Shown piece after piece: positions 26,668 through 36,432 of a stretch of DNA of 58,309 nt. Position 1 is the stretch's first letter, and every line of letters begins with the position of its first letter. The notes under the pieces are model-generated. The model was not told where the DNA came from, did no database searches, and saw only the letters and a program-made list of their open reading frames with translations. The DNA lies in contig CAYJME010000002.1 in NCBI GenBank assembly GCA_964370795.1, positions 1-58,309 of the forward strand, given 5' to 3'. A program made the translations under genes and the position numbers. The stretch comes from JAHFOW01 sp964370795 (GTDB lineage Bacteria > Planctomycetota > Brocadiia > Brocadiales > Brocadiaceae).

Positions 26668-27516
26668 CTATTTAGAACCATAAACGTGAGCACTATCTTC
26701 TGCCGAAGGTAAATAGCTTAGTCCCATAAAGGTAAAGTTTACAATACCAAACGCGACGAGCAGCCAAATCGATAACATTACGGACGCCTTCGATTTATTA
26801 ATGCTCATTTTCGGTAAAATAAGCGGCGTGTGCAAGTAAACGAGATATGCAAGCCAGGTAATTAAAGACCAGGTTTCCTTGGGGTCCCATGACCAGTAGT
26901 CACCCCATGCCTTTTTTGCCCACACAGCGCCCGTAATCATACCCAGGGTAAGGAAGGGAAAACCAAAGGCAACAATTTTATAACTCAATTTGTCAAAATT
27001 CCGGGGTAATATTTCTTTTCCTTCCAAACCGGCATCACCCTTTGTCTTTATAACAAAGGGCTTGGTTACCAAAAATATAATACTGGTCACAAATGCAATT
27101 CCAAAAGCCGCATAACCGAGCATATAAGTAACCACGTGGATCAACATCCAGTTACTCTTTAATGCAGGCATAATGGGCCGTATGGTATCATCCTGAAGCG
27201 TTGCATAGAACAATATTAACATCGACAAAATAGCTGCCAATGCCCCTACGATCCTGAAATTGTAAACAAATTCAAATACAATGTAAACAAAGGCCGTACA
27301 ACAAGCGTAAAAAACTAAAGATTCATACAAATTAGAAAAAGGCGGGTGTCCTGCTTCTATAGAGCGCGTTGCCACCATCGCCAGATTAAAACAAAATGCC
27401 AAAATGAGTAAACCAAGAGACACCCATTTTGTGACGGAAGATCTCCAAATTTCTCTTACTATGTAAGCTACAGAAGCAAATATGTATACAATTAACGCAA
27501 TATTCATTAAACTCAT
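26668..27516 (-). CDS. ccsA: Cytochrome c maturation protein CcsA (haem channel component)
   Basis: With CcsB/ResB it forms the system II cytochrome c synthase that brings haem across the membrane and attaches it to CXXCH motifs. The 282-residue protein has about eight membrane helices and the tryptophan-rich haem-handling motif WGDYWSWDPKETWSL (about residues 209-223). Conserved histidines are at about 57 (GHPPF) and 126 (HVV). It follows ccsB by one base, clearly one operon. Such systems are essential in organisms with many multihaem cytochromes, which fits an anammox-type lifestyle. Confidence 0.95.
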   Translation of the reverse strand: MSLMNIALIVYIFASVAYIVREIWRSSVTKWVSLGLLILAFCFNLAMVATRSIEAGHPPFSNLYESLVFYACCTAFVYIVFEFVYNFRIVGALAAILSMLILFYATLQDDTIRPIMPALKSNWMLIHVVTYMLGYAAFGIAFVTSIIFLVTKPFVIKTKGDAGLEGKEILPRNFDKLSYKIVAFGFPFLTLGMITGAVWAKKAWGDYWSWDPKETWSLITWLAYLVYLHTPLILPKMSINKSKASVMLSIWLLVAFGIVNFTFMGLSYLPSAEDSAHVYGSK

Positions 27517-27517
27517 G

Positions 27518-29389
27518 TTATTCCTCCACCTCTTTCACTTCTTTTTTCTGTTTTTTCCTGAGAAAAGGCTTAATATAAAATATAAATATGACGCCAAAAC
27601 ACAATGTTCCAAAACCTGAAAAAACTACGGGAATACCAGGATCTTTAACAATTTGCAATCCAGAAAAAGAGCCAGCCTCCGGATCGTAACTTGATTGATA
27701 AATGGCATACCCTTTATACTTCAGAGGGTCATTCACTTTAATAGCCTTTTCTGCCACGGTCTGACCATTGTCCACAATATGCAGTTTACTAATAAAATGC
27801 TTTATTGTTTCACCCGTTGGTTCATACACAAGCGCAAGATTATTATCCGGATACCAGGTTGCATACTGGTTGTTTGCAAATAACCAGTCGGTAACTTTTC
27901 CGTTTGGTCCGTCCATGGTAACACAGATAGCGGGAGTTCCCACCTGGTCTGATTTTTTTATCACTTCTTTTTTGAAATCAAAGGACGGAAAATAGCTGGA
28001 AACCAATACCTGGAGATCGGTATCTTTAACGGTATACTTTTTCTCTAATTCCCAGGGTACAGTTTCTACAATCTTTTTATCCTTAATAAATACAATGAGC
28101 TGCTTGCCTTCCGGCGCATGCAATATTCTCACGGTATTTTTTGCCATAAATGCGCTGGCAATTCCACTACAGGTCAATTTCAACTTTTGATATTTCGCCG
28201 GATGCATTTTATCCCAATCAGGAAATTTTTCAAAAACCCATCGGGTTTCCGTGCCTTCATGACCAGCAATTTCTACCTGAACTGCGGGATTATCTGTCGG
28301 TTGTTCCTCAAGCGGCCTCCTGTCACCATAATTAAGCACATACTGTAACATTCTTATCGTGTAATCGGTTCCTTCAATCTTAAAACTTTTATTAAATTCC
28401 AGCGAATAATCGTAAAGCTGACCCGCTATAGCGGCAGTGACCTTAGCCTGACTGCTTTCAAGAGAATTCAGAGACTTGTCTAATTCCGCCTGTGAAGGAA
28501 GCCAGCTATATTCAATGCGCAGATTTTGCTTTTTATCTTCATACGCGTTGCGTCCATATGCCAGGAGCCATCCCTCTGCAACGACTTTCCCGGAACTTGA
28601 AAATTTCACAAAGATGGCAGGATTATCAGCATTGTCTGATGTATTGACAGGTTCTTGTTTTAATTCAGCGTCCGGGACATAGTCTGTAATAGTCACTTTA
28701 TAATCAGAACCAGGAACCCGATACCGCTTTCCGGTCTTGGCCTCAAGTACCTTTTGACGATCCTTACTTTTTACATACGAGACCAACTGGAATTTCGGCT
28801 CGTTTTTTTCCAATATAAAATCATCTAAAGCAATCTCAAAAGGCAAGTCCTTCTTTATGTAATCAACTTTACCCTGACTCGTGAGCCTCTGTGTAAGAAA
28901 GTAATTAACAGATTTACCTTTATACACATTCACACCACCCTTTACGCCAACCTGTAGTTTTATAACACCACCAACAAGGATCAAAATAATACTCAAGTGG
29001 GTAAGTATAAACCCTGCCTGCAGGATCGTATTTCTCCACCGTTTAATGGTACAACAAATAAGGTTTGCACAGAGCAACACTAAAAGAACTGAAAACCAGT
29101 AAGAATGGAAGACATTATTTAACTGCGTTACCTTGAAAAAGGTTGCCAACCCATACCCATATCGCGCAGTGTATTCATCAATGGTTTTTTCCTGCACAAT
29201 TACCGTACCCAGAATGCAAGCCACCACCATTACCAGAATAATCACAACCGCCAGTTTGACAGAACAGAAAAATTGCCAAACCCTGTTAGAATCATCTCTC
29301 CCGTACCGTTCCTTATCGCCCTGATTCATTTGCTTCTTATCTTTTATTTCTGAAACCACACCAGATTGATTTTGCTGTACATTTTTCAT
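27518..29389 (-). CDS. ccsB: Cytochrome c maturation protein CcsB/ResB
   Basis: Partner of CcsA in system II cytochrome c maturation. The roughly 623-residue protein has an N-terminal cytoplasmic segment, three membrane helices around residues 45-155 (VKLAVVIILVMVVACILGTVIVQEK and following), a large extracytoplasmic domain (about 160-585) and a last helix near the C-terminus (VFSGFGTLCFGVIFIFYI), then a Lys/Glu-rich tail. I prefer ATG 29389; an in-frame TTG at 29404 is also possible. The gene is joined to ccsA by a one-base gap. Confidence 0.92.
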   Translation of the reverse strand: MKNVQQNQSGVVSEIKDKKQMNQGDKERYGRDDSNRVWQFFCSVKLAVVIILVMVVACILGTVIVQEKTIDEYTARYGYGLATFFKVTQLNNVFHSYWFSVLLVLLCANLICCTIKRWRNTILQAGFILTHLSIILILVGGVIKLQVGVKGGVNVYKGKSVNYFLTQRLTSQGKVDYIKKDLPFEIALDDFILEKNEPKFQLVSYVKSKDRQKVLEAKTGKRYRVPGSDYKVTITDYVPDAELKQEPVNTSDNADNPAIFVKFSSSGKVVAEGWLLAYGRNAYEDKKQNLRIEYSWLPSQAELDKSLNSLESSQAKVTAAIAGQLYDYSLEFNKSFKIEGTDYTIRMLQYVLNYGDRRPLEEQPTDNPAVQVEIAGHEGTETRWVFEKFPDWDKMHPAKYQKLKLTCSGIASAFMAKNTVRILHAPEGKQLIVFIKDKKIVETVPWELEKKYTVKDTDLQVLVSSYFPSFDFKKEVIKKSDQVGTPAICVTMDGPNGKVTDWLFANNQYATWYPDNNLALVYEPTGETIKHFISKLHIVDNGQTVAEKAIKVNDPLKYKGYAIYQSSYDPEAGSFSGLQIVKDPGIPVVFSGFGTLCFGVIFIFYIKPFLRKKQKKEVKEVEE

Positions 29390-29712
29390 AGTATCAAAAC
29401 ACAAAACGAATAAAAATAATCAATAAATAAACGACTCTTTTAATTAAAAAAACTCACTACGTTGATTCAACTCTTAGAGTCCGCGAAGTGATGTATCTTT
29501 TTAGAAGGGTTGTTCTGAAATTTGGTTTGCGCATTTTGGATGCGCAGGTTAGGCGTATCTTCTTGTAATTTTCAAGTAAATACAAATTCTCAACCAACAA
29601 GGCTGTCCAAACGTGCACACTTCACCGGATTAAATTAAACAATTCACATCCGGTATTCGCCTACAAAACGGATATATGCCAACCTGGACAACCCTTAATT
29701 TTCACAAACAAC
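29390..29712. mobile_element. Intergenic stretch with MITE-like element (about 29599-29697)
   Basis: No gene is seen. The ends GGCTGTCCAAACG (29601-29613) and CCTGGACAACCC (29683-29694) form an imperfect inverted repeat related to the ends of the element at 15689-15817. An inner ACCGGAT/ATCCGGT palindrome lies between them. This suggests a short non-autonomous element about 95 bp long. The rest of the stretch presumably contains the ccsB promoter. Confidence 0.55.
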
Positions 29713-30477
29713 TTATTTTTCTTCACTCTCTTCAGTTACAACAGGCGCCGATTCTTCTAATTGTTCCTCAGATGGAGAAGATGCCTCAACCGCTGGCACT
29801 GATTCTCCCTCTGTTGCCGACACTTCTTTAGGAGGCAGCGAAGTCACCTTCGTTATAATTAAAAACTCAACCCTTCGATTCTGCTTCTTTCCGGCAGAGG
29901 TCGTATTGGACGCTATGGGACGATTGGGCCCAAAACCGGCAATATGAATCCTGCTTTCTACAACACTTTCCTTCTTTGTTAAGAAGTGAAAGACACTCAA
30001 CGACCGCGCAGCAGACAGGTGGTGGTTTGATTCCCACAGGTGCTTTGTCCTCATGATAGGGTCAGTATCCGTGTGACCATCGATTCGTATTGCAATTGCA
30101 GGGTTTTCTCCAAGGAACTTTGCAACCTTGCGGAGCGCTACTTCCCCATTCGGTTTTATGGTAGCCATTCCTGAATCAAACAATACTTTTTCCGGGAAAA
30201 GAAGCACCGGTCCTTCAACGGTATCCCTGACAGAAACACCTTCACCAATTGACTTCGCAAGCTTTCTAAGCTTGTTCATCTCTTCTTCGTTTGACTTGAG
30301 TTTGTCCGACAGAGAAGAAAGCTGACCCCTAAGCTGGGAAAGTTCTTCGGATTGGTCTCGTATCGTAATTGCCTGCCTTCTATTTAAATCTCTGAGTTCT
30401 TTTAATTCAGCACACCCCGAAGTTCCCAAAAACGCTATCAAAAGGAAAAGCTTTGCATATTTACTAAATTTAGACAT
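29713..30477 (-). CDS. OmpA-family peptidoglycan-binding lipoprotein
   Basis: A 254-residue envelope protein. A lipoprotein signal peptide ends at the lipobox LGTSGC (Cys22). A coiled coil follows (about 28-85, heptads such as LSQLRGQLSSLSDKLK). An OmpA/MotB C-terminal domain (about 95-212) has IDGHTDTDP and FGPNRPIASN...RRVEFLI. A Glu/Ser/Pro-rich low-complexity tail ends the protein. The OmpA-like domain binds peptidoglycan non-covalently, so the protein probably tethers a membrane to the wall. It lies 129 bases downstream of hisI on the same strand. Confidence 0.92.
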   Translation of the reverse strand: MSKFSKYAKLFLLIAFLGTSGCAELKELRDLNRRQAITIRDQSEELSQLRGQLSSLSDKLKSNEEEMNKLRKLAKSIGEGVSVRDTVEGPVLLFPEKVLFDSGMATIKPNGEVALRKVAKFLGENPAIAIRIDGHTDTDPIMRTKHLWESNHHLSAARSLSVFHFLTKKESVVESRIHIAGFGPNRPIASNTTSAGKKQNRRVEFLIITKVTSLPPKEVSATEGESVPAVEASSPSEEQLEESAPVVTEESEEK

Positions 30478-30606
30478 GTTTTTCCCTCCATCGGATGAGG
30501 CAAAGTATAAGGATAATATCTAAGAAACGGCTAAAAAACTTACCATTAAAGCGTAAATATAACATTCATCACATATGTTTTCAAGTTTTTTCCCATGAAT
30601 TTTACC

Positions 30607-30993
30607 TCAACTTTTGTAAACCTTGTCCGGCTCGAATACCTTCTTCTCTGTTATCTGAATACTGTCTGTCCTGGGAATATATTCCCGGTAATAGCAAGTC
30701 TTGTATCCTGCATGGCAGGCAGCTACATGCTGTTCAACCATAAAAACCAGCGAATTCCCCTCACAATCAAAAAACACCCTCTTTACCAGCTGTATGTGTC
30801 CGGAAGTTTCTCCCTTAATCATTAATCGGTTCTGCGAACGGCGAAACACATGTATTTTGCCTGTTTCAATTGTTTTTGTCACCGCGTCTTTATTCATATA
30901 ACACAACGTAAGGACCTTTCCATCGCCCGCATCCGCAATCACTGATGGAATAAGCCCCTTTTCGTCAAAACGTATTTTTTCCAATAGCTGCAT
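30607..30993 (-). CDS. hisI: Phosphoribosyl-AMP cyclohydrolase
   Basis: Third step of histidine biosynthesis. The 128 residues correspond to the single-domain HisI. Key blocks are VLTLCYMNKDAVTKTIETG, KGETSGHIQLVK, DCEGNSLVFMVEQ and the metal/substrate motif ACHAGYKTCYYRE. No HisE domain is fused. GAGGAG precedes the ATG. Other his genes are not in the window. Confidence 0.93.
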   Translation of the reverse strand: MQLLEKIRFDEKGLIPSVIADAGDGKVLTLCYMNKDAVTKTIETGKIHVFRRSQNRLMIKGETSGHIQLVKRVFFDCEGNSLVFMVEQHVAACHAGYKTCYYREYIPRTDSIQITEKKVFEPDKVYKS

Positions 30994-31088
30994 ATAGTCT
31001 CCTCTTCACTAATCTTTTAAATCAAACATTTAAATTCAACATTATTGTTTCGTATTTCTATTATTCGAATTTAAGATTTATTTTACGG

Positions 31089-31751
31089 TCAAAGATCTGC
31101 CATTTTTGATTTCGACCCATACTTTACAATTTTCTCATACAAACGCCGTGCTGCTTCTTCCGGCGCGTTGGCATGCATAATACCTGAAATAACAGCAATG
31201 CCATCCGCACCACCTTTTAAAACGGAGTCAACATTTTTTCCATGAATTCCCCCGAGAGCAATAAGGGGGATATTCAATTCTTTTTTTAACTTTTGAATCT
31301 CCCCTGGCCCTGTTGGCTCAAGAATCCCTGATTTTGAAGGCGTATCAAAGACGGGGCCAAAAGTAATATAATCCGCCCCGTGAAGCTGAGCTTGTAAGGC
31401 CTCCTGACGATTATGGGTAGAGATACCCATAAGTTTTTCGTGACCAATAAGTTTTCTCACGATACCAGGGGGAAGGGATTGCCAGCCCAGATGCACGCCA
31501 TCTGCATCTACCGCAAGCGCCACATCAACCCTGTCATTGACAATCAAATTGGCACAAAAATCAGATGTTATCTTCCTCGCCTCATGTGCAAGGGAATACA
31601 ACTCTTTTGTGGAAAGTCCCTTTTCCCGTAACTGTACTGTCTTCACTCCGCCTTCCAAGGCAAACCGCATGGTATCAAAAAAAGAGTGTTTGCAAAGATT
31701 TCTGTCAGTAATGAGCATGAAAGAAAGATGCTGGAGCGCCTGCTTATTCAT
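31089..31751 (-). CDS. thiE: Thiamine-phosphate synthase
   Basis: Joins the thiazole and pyrimidine halves of thiamine. The 220-residue TIM-barrel protein shows VQLREKGLSTKELY, LIVNDRVDVALAVDADGVHLGWQSLP, TFGPVFDTPSK and LIALGGIHGKN, all ThiE hallmarks. It lies between purB (98 bases upstream) and hisI on the same strand. No TPP riboswitch is recognisable in the short upstream gap. Confidence 0.94.
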   Translation of the reverse strand: MNKQALQHLSFMLITDRNLCKHSFFDTMRFALEGGVKTVQLREKGLSTKELYSLAHEARKITSDFCANLIVNDRVDVALAVDADGVHLGWQSLPPGIVRKLIGHEKLMGISTHNRQEALQAQLHGADYITFGPVFDTPSKSGILEPTGPGEIQKLKKELNIPLIALGGIHGKNVDSVLKGGADGIAVISGIMHANAPEEAARRLYEKIVKYGSKSKMADL

Positions 31752-31849
31752 CAGAAAGTATGGACTTTAATCTACCGCCCGTTATCTTGAGGCATGTGTA
31801 AATAATCCTGAATGGTGGATGCACTTCACCCACCCGCATTAATCCATTG

Positions 31850-33331
31850 TCATACATGCAATGTTGGGATTAATTTTTTGTCAATCAGATGGACATGCCG
31901 TTTCAACATGGGGTCTATTACACCGCACACAAATTCTTCCACCTGCTGAGGCGCCCTGCCAACTAATTTACCCGGATCGGAAATTTCTTTGAGTTTCGTT
32001 TTAATGCGGGAGAATGCCGGGTCTTGTGTAATGCGCTCTAAAAGATCGTTCTTTCCGCCCTCTTCCTTCATCCTGCTGGTGACATCCATCGTATGCCTGC
32101 GGATTTTCTCATGGAGTTCCTGCCGGTCACCGCCTGCATTCACGGCCGCCATAAGAATGTTCTCCGTTATCATAAATGGTAATTCACCTGCAAGGTTGCG
32201 GCCGATAACCATGGGATAGACGCTTAATTCTGAGACAACATTCAATACTATATTTAATATACTGTCTACAGCCAGGAATGCCTCGGGAATTGCAATTCTC
32301 TTGTTGGCGGAATCGTCCAGCGTCCTTTCAAACCACTGAGCGGCTGCAGTAAAGGCGGGATTCAGACAATTACATAACACATAACGTGCAATAGCCGCGA
32401 TGCGTTCACATCGCATGGGATTCCGTTTATACGCCATTGCGGATGAACCGACTTGCTCCTCTTCGAAAGGTTCTTCTGCTTCTTTTAAGTGCTGGAGCAA
32501 CCGCATATCATTGGAAAACTTGTGGGCCGATTGCGCAATGCCTGCCAGAGAAAACACAATCTGGCTGTCAATCTTGCGTGAATACGTTTGCCCCGTCACG
32601 GGATAACACCGATCAAATCCCATTTTCTTTGCAACCAGCGCATCGAGCTTTTTTACCTTCTCGTGATCATTCTGAAAAAGGACCATAAAACTCGCCTGTG
32701 TACCCGTTGTCCCTTTCACACCATGAAACCGCAATCCCTGAAGTCGTGCTTCTATTTCTTCAACATCAAAAACAAAATCCTGTAACCATAAACACATCCG
32801 TTTCCCCAATGTTGTTGGCTGCGCCGGTTGAAAATGGGTAAAACTCAGGGTTGCAAGGTCTTTATATTTCAGCGCCTGATGGGAAAGTACACTGACAATA
32901 TTAACCAATTTTGCAAGGATAATCCGCAACCCTTCCTTCATCTGGATGAGTTCGGTATTGTCCTGCACGTAAGCGCTCGTCGCGCCGAGATGGATAATCG
33001 GTTTAGCCTTTGGACACTGCTCGCCATAGGCATGGATGTGTGACATCACATCGTGTCTGAGTTTTTTCTCATACTCTCGTGCCACATCAAAATTAATCGT
33101 CTCCTGAAAACGGCGCATTTCCTCAATCTGCTCCTGGGTAATCGCTTTCAGCCCAAGCTCCATTTCCGCCTCTGCAAGGGAAATCCAGAGTTTTCTCCAG
33201 GCGCTAAATTTGTATTGATCGGAAAAAATAAAGCACATCTCCTTGCTGGCGTATCGCTCGGAAAATGGGGATTGATATTTTTCCCTGGATGCCTTGAATA
33301 AAGTTTGTTGTTGATTATTGGTTTGTGTCAT
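31850..33331 (-). CDS. purB: Adenylosuccinate lyase
   Basis: Catalyses two fumarate-releasing steps in purine synthesis. At 493 residues it belongs to the longer form of the family. The signature GSSAMAYKRNPMRCERI (about residues 296-312) holds the catalytic Ser loop. HLGATSAYVQDN and the TLSFTHFQPAQPTTLGKR block are also present. It is the first gene of a minus-strand set with thiE and hisI. A promoter-like sequence is at 33432-33460. Confidence 0.95.
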   Translation of the reverse strand: MTQTNNQQQTLFKASREKYQSPFSERYASKEMCFIFSDQYKFSAWRKLWISLAEAEMELGLKAITQEQIEEMRRFQETINFDVAREYEKKLRHDVMSHIHAYGEQCPKAKPIIHLGATSAYVQDNTELIQMKEGLRIILAKLVNIVSVLSHQALKYKDLATLSFTHFQPAQPTTLGKRMCLWLQDFVFDVEEIEARLQGLRFHGVKGTTGTQASFMVLFQNDHEKVKKLDALVAKKMGFDRCYPVTGQTYSRKIDSQIVFSLAGIAQSAHKFSNDMRLLQHLKEAEEPFEEEQVGSSAMAYKRNPMRCERIAAIARYVLCNCLNPAFTAAAQWFERTLDDSANKRIAIPEAFLAVDSILNIVLNVVSELSVYPMVIGRNLAGELPFMITENILMAAVNAGGDRQELHEKIRRHTMDVTSRMKEEGGKNDLLERITQDPAFSRIKTKLKEISDPGKLVGRAPQQVEEFVCGVIDPMLKRHVHLIDKKLIPTLHV

Positions 33332-33431
33332 AGTTATATTTTTAAACTTTTTGCAAATTCTTTAAAAACCCACGTCCCCCATTATTCTCATAACTCTTAA
33401 CTCTCAAAAATCCTTTTACACTATTGTGTAA

Positions 33432-33460
33432 ATCAAACAAAAATCAAGAATGCATGTCAA
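33432..33460 (-). promoter_or_regulatory. Candidate sigma-70 promoter for purB
   Basis: On the minus strand, TTGACA (33460-33455) and TTTGAT (33437-33432) are separated by 17 bases. The -35 is perfect; the -10 matches 4 of 6. It lies about 100 bases upstream of the purB ATG and downstream of the groEL terminator, which is a sensible position. Confidence 0.5.
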
Positions 33461-33520
33461 GGGAAAACGACTGGATATTATCACAAAATCCTGATTTTAT
33501 AAAAAAGATGGCGGTGAAAC

Positions 33521-33557
33521 AAAAAAGGCGTTGAACTCGAAAACTCAACGCCTTTTT
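33521..33557 (-). terminator. Intrinsic terminator after groES-groEL
   Basis: An 8-bp stem GGCGTTGA / TCAACGCC (33527-33534 and 33545-33552) flanked by A-run and T-run, so it can work on both strands. It sits 80 bases after the groEL stop on the minus strand, before the purB promoter. Confidence 0.85.
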
Positions 33558-33635
33558 AATATCTGAACTTTGTGTAAAAAAACACAAATGACCTTTATCT
33601 ACTTCTTTCTATAAAAACCTTTGGTTCGTTTATAG

Positions 33636-35255
33636 TTAATGTTTGTGTCCACACGGCGCTGCGCCGGGTTTTTCCTTCTCCTCAGGAATTTCACCAATAA
33701 CGGCATTGGTTGTCAACAATAATGACGCAATGCTCGCGCCATTTTGTAACGCCACCTTTACCACCTTTGCAGCGTCAACAATACCAGCCTCAACCATGTC
33801 GGTAAACCTTGCCCCGAAGGCGTCATAACCAAAATTACCCACACCTTCCTTTACCTTCTGCATAATGACAGCGCCTTCCAATCCGGCGTTATCGGCAATC
33901 TGCTGGATGGGCTTTTCAATGGACATTCTGACAATATTCACCCCGGTTTTTTCATCACCTCTGGTAGTCACCGCATCCAATGCCTTTGACGCCCGAATCA
34001 ACGCAACACCACCACCTGGCAATATACCTTCTTCCACCGCAGCCCTGGTTGCATGCACGGCATCCTCAACACGCGACTTTCTCTCCTTCATTTCAGCCTC
34101 CGTTGCAGCGCCAACGTTGATGCGTGCAATTCCACCAGAGAGTTTTGCCAGCCGTTCCTGCAACTTTTCACGATCATAATCAGAAGTGGTTAAGCCCATC
34201 TCTGTCTTGATCTGCGCTATTCTTCCCTGGATTTCTTTTGGATCGCCAGCGCCCTGGATAACAGTTGTCGTATCTTTATTAATAACCACTTTCTTTGCAG
34301 TACCGAGATCGGCAAGTTGTACCTGCGTAAGTTGTATCCCTAAATCTTCAAACAACGCCTTAGCGCCTGTGAGCGCCGCAATATCGCCCAACATCGCCTT
34401 CATTCTTTCACCAAATCCGGGCGCCTTGACAGCAGCGCATTGAAAGGTGCCACGGAGCTTGTTTACCACAAGTGTGCTGAGCGCCTCGCCTTCCACATCC
34501 TCAGCGATCACCAGCAATGCCTTCCCAGACTTGGCGATTTTTTCCAGCAGGGGCACAAGGTCTTTAATGACAGATACCTTTTTTTCATGGACTAAAATGT
34601 AGGGATTTTCGAACACGACCTCCATAGTCTCGGCAGAGGTAATAAAATAAGGGGACAGATACCCCCTGTCGAACTGCATACCCTCTACTAATTCAACGGT
34701 AGTTTTCAAACTCTTTCCCTCTTCAACCGTAATAACGCCATCCTTGCCCACCTTTTCCATGGCATCTGCTATCTGGTTGCCAATCTCCTCATCATTGTTT
34801 GCAGCAATCGTGGCAATCTGGGCAATCTCCTTCTTCCCTGATATTTTAATACTCATACGGGTAAGCTCTTTTATCAGCGCATCTACGGCCTTATCAATAC
34901 CGTGCTTAATATCCACAGGGTTGGCTCCGGCCGTGATATTCTTAAGCCCTTCCTCAAATATTGCTTCTGCCAGGAGTGTTGCTGTTGAGGTGCCGTCACC
35001 CACAATATCATTTGTTTTGGAAGCAACCTCCCGGACCATCTTGGCTCCTATATCTTCATAAGGGTCTTCAAGCTCAATCTCTTTAGCAACCGTAACACCA
35101 TCATTAATTACCACGGGAGCGCCAAAGCTTTTTTCGATAACAACATTTCGCCCCTTTGGTCCTAACGTCACTTTTACAGCACGGGCCAATTTCTTAATGC
35201 CTTTCCTCATTGCCTCACTGGCATCATACCCATAGATAATCTTTTTCGCAGCCAT
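33636..35255 (-). CDS. groL: Chaperonin GroEL, copy 1
   Basis: ATP-driven protein-folding ring. The 539 residues show the family's KKIIYGYDASEAMRKGIKKLARAVKVTLGPKGRNVV, GDGTSTATLLAEAI and GEEGILPGGGVALIRA-type blocks. The C-terminus ends in PGAAPCGHKH instead of the usual Gly-Gly-Met repeats, so the flexible cavity tail differs. AGGAGG precedes the ATG. It lies 17 bases downstream of groES. It is clearly diverged from the second GroEL at 38094-39731, so the two are distinct paralogues. Confidence 0.97.
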   Translation of the reverse strand: MAAKKIIYGYDASEAMRKGIKKLARAVKVTLGPKGRNVVIEKSFGAPVVINDGVTVAKEIELEDPYEDIGAKMVREVASKTNDIVGDGTSTATLLAEAIFEEGLKNITAGANPVDIKHGIDKAVDALIKELTRMSIKISGKKEIAQIATIAANNDEEIGNQIADAMEKVGKDGVITVEEGKSLKTTVELVEGMQFDRGYLSPYFITSAETMEVVFENPYILVHEKKVSVIKDLVPLLEKIAKSGKALLVIAEDVEGEALSTLVVNKLRGTFQCAAVKAPGFGERMKAMLGDIAALTGAKALFEDLGIQLTQVQLADLGTAKKVVINKDTTTVIQGAGDPKEIQGRIAQIKTEMGLTTSDYDREKLQERLAKLSGGIARINVGAATEAEMKERKSRVEDAVHATRAAVEEGILPGGGVALIRASKALDAVTTRGDEKTGVNIVRMSIEKPIQQIADNAGLEGAVIMQKVKEGVGNFGYDAFGARFTDMVEAGIVDAAKVVKVALQNGASIASLLLTTNAVIGEIPEEKEKPGAAPCGHKH

Positions 35256-35272
35256 TACAACCTCCTAAAATA

Positions 35273-35560
35273 TTATTCAATTACCGCAAGAATATCCTCT
35301 TCGGACATCAAGAGATATTCCTCGCCGTCGATCTTTACCTCTGTCCCGCCATACGAAGCAAATATTACCCTGTCTCCCTTTTTCACCTGGAACTTTGCCC
35401 GTTCCCCGTTCTTTAATAACTTGCCGTCACCCAGGGCAAAAATCTTACCCTCCTTTGGCTTTTCCTTCGCTGAATCAGGTAACACAATACCACCCGAACT
35501 CTTCGCTTCTGCTTCAACCCTCTTTATTAATATCTTCTCACCTATTGGTTTTACATTCAT
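35273..35560 (-). CDS. groS: Co-chaperonin GroES
   Basis: The 95-residue lid of the GroEL ring. MNVKPIGEKILIKRVEAEAKSSGGIVLPDSAKEKP includes the mobile loop (SSGGIVLP). The roof and C-terminal GGTEVKIDGEEYLLMSEEDILAVIE are typical. GGAG precedes the ATG. No CIRCE element is seen in the 69 bases before it, so HrcA control is not supported; it may be read from the response-regulator gene upstream. Confidence 0.96.
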   Translation of the reverse strand: MNVKPIGEKILIKRVEAEAKSSGGIVLPDSAKEKPKEGKIFALGDGKLLKNGERAKFQVKKGDRVIFASYGGTEVKIDGEEYLLMSEEDILAVIE

Positions 35561-35629
35561 GATCTGAACTACTCCTTTCTTTACAAAACGAGATGAAAAA
35601 CGTCTATTCGCACGCTGTTTTCCTACGGA

Positions 35630-36034
35630 TTATTTCCAATAGTACTTGGCGATAACCTGTTCAACAGAATCTTGCAATATATTCACATTAATAGGTTTCG
35701 GGATCAGGGTGTATGCGTTTGCGCTAATGAGGTCGATTTGGAGTTCTTTGGTTATTTCACCTGAAATAAAGATACCCGGAATCGGTACACTGATCTCATT
35801 TCTGATAATTTTAAACGTCTCAAGACCGCTGTAGTCCGGCAAATGCACATCAAGAATCAAGAGGTGTACTTCTACACACCGTGCTATTTTCACGGCCTCA
35901 CGACCACAACTGGCAAGGTGCGTGGTATACCCTTTTGTCTCAAATACATCCCGCAAACTATCACGACAGGCGTCATCGTCATCTGTTATAAGAAGCGAAT
36001 AACGGCCTGCGCGTGGATCAAATAATGCCATCAT
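35630..36034 (-). CDS. Single-domain response regulator upstream of groES
   Basis: A 134-residue receiver. ITDDDDACRDSL holds the acidic pocket (near residues 18-20), Asp62 is the phosphoacceptor in LILDVHLPDYSG, Ser follows in FISGEIT, and Lys is in LIPKPINV. No output domain. AAAGGA precedes the ATG. It ends 69 bases before groES on the same strand, so its transcript could continue into groES-groEL. No kinase gene is adjacent. Confidence 0.9.
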   Translation of the reverse strand: MMALFDPRAGRYSLLITDDDDACRDSLRDVFETKGYTTHLASCGREAVKIARCVEVHLLILDVHLPDYSGLETFKIIRNEISVPIPGIFISGEITKELQIDLISANAYTLIPKPINVNILQDSVEQVIAKYYWK

Positions 36035-36432
36035 AATTCTAATCCTTTAAAAACAGACTTTATACAAACTGAAGAATTTAGCAAACAATATACCAACAAA
36101 ATTCCCAACTCTTTTAAAAATAAATATTTTCAAAATAACCCTTGAAATATTTGTGTGATTATTATTTCACAAAAAGTCGCATTACCAGGTAAATCAACTG
36201 TTTAGATACAAATTAATATTATTTTGCCCATTTCTTTTCTCCACATCAACAACATGAATAATTAGAGACTTTCTTTATACATGAATAATAATTATACCCA
36301 TTTTTTGCCGCCATAATGGCAGGCTTTATCTTATTTCAGATACGTCCTTGAATAATAATGGGCAGATTATTATAATTTTCTCACATTTTTTATTTTTCTC
36401 CTATGTTATAATTTAGAGTACAGTTTTCAGGC
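36035..36432. other. AT-rich divergent intergenic region
   Basis: About 400 bases between the divergent response-regulator and prenyltransferase genes. No gene or RNA is recognised. A TATAAT-like hexamer is at about 36411-36416, shortly before the prenyltransferase ATG, without a clear -35. Several ATAATAAT-type runs suggest promoter or protein-binding DNA. Confidence 0.45.

Noticed and set aside
35561..35629. CIRCE (HrcA) operator before groES
   Set aside because: No TTAGCACTC-N9-GAGTGCTAA-like sequence is present.
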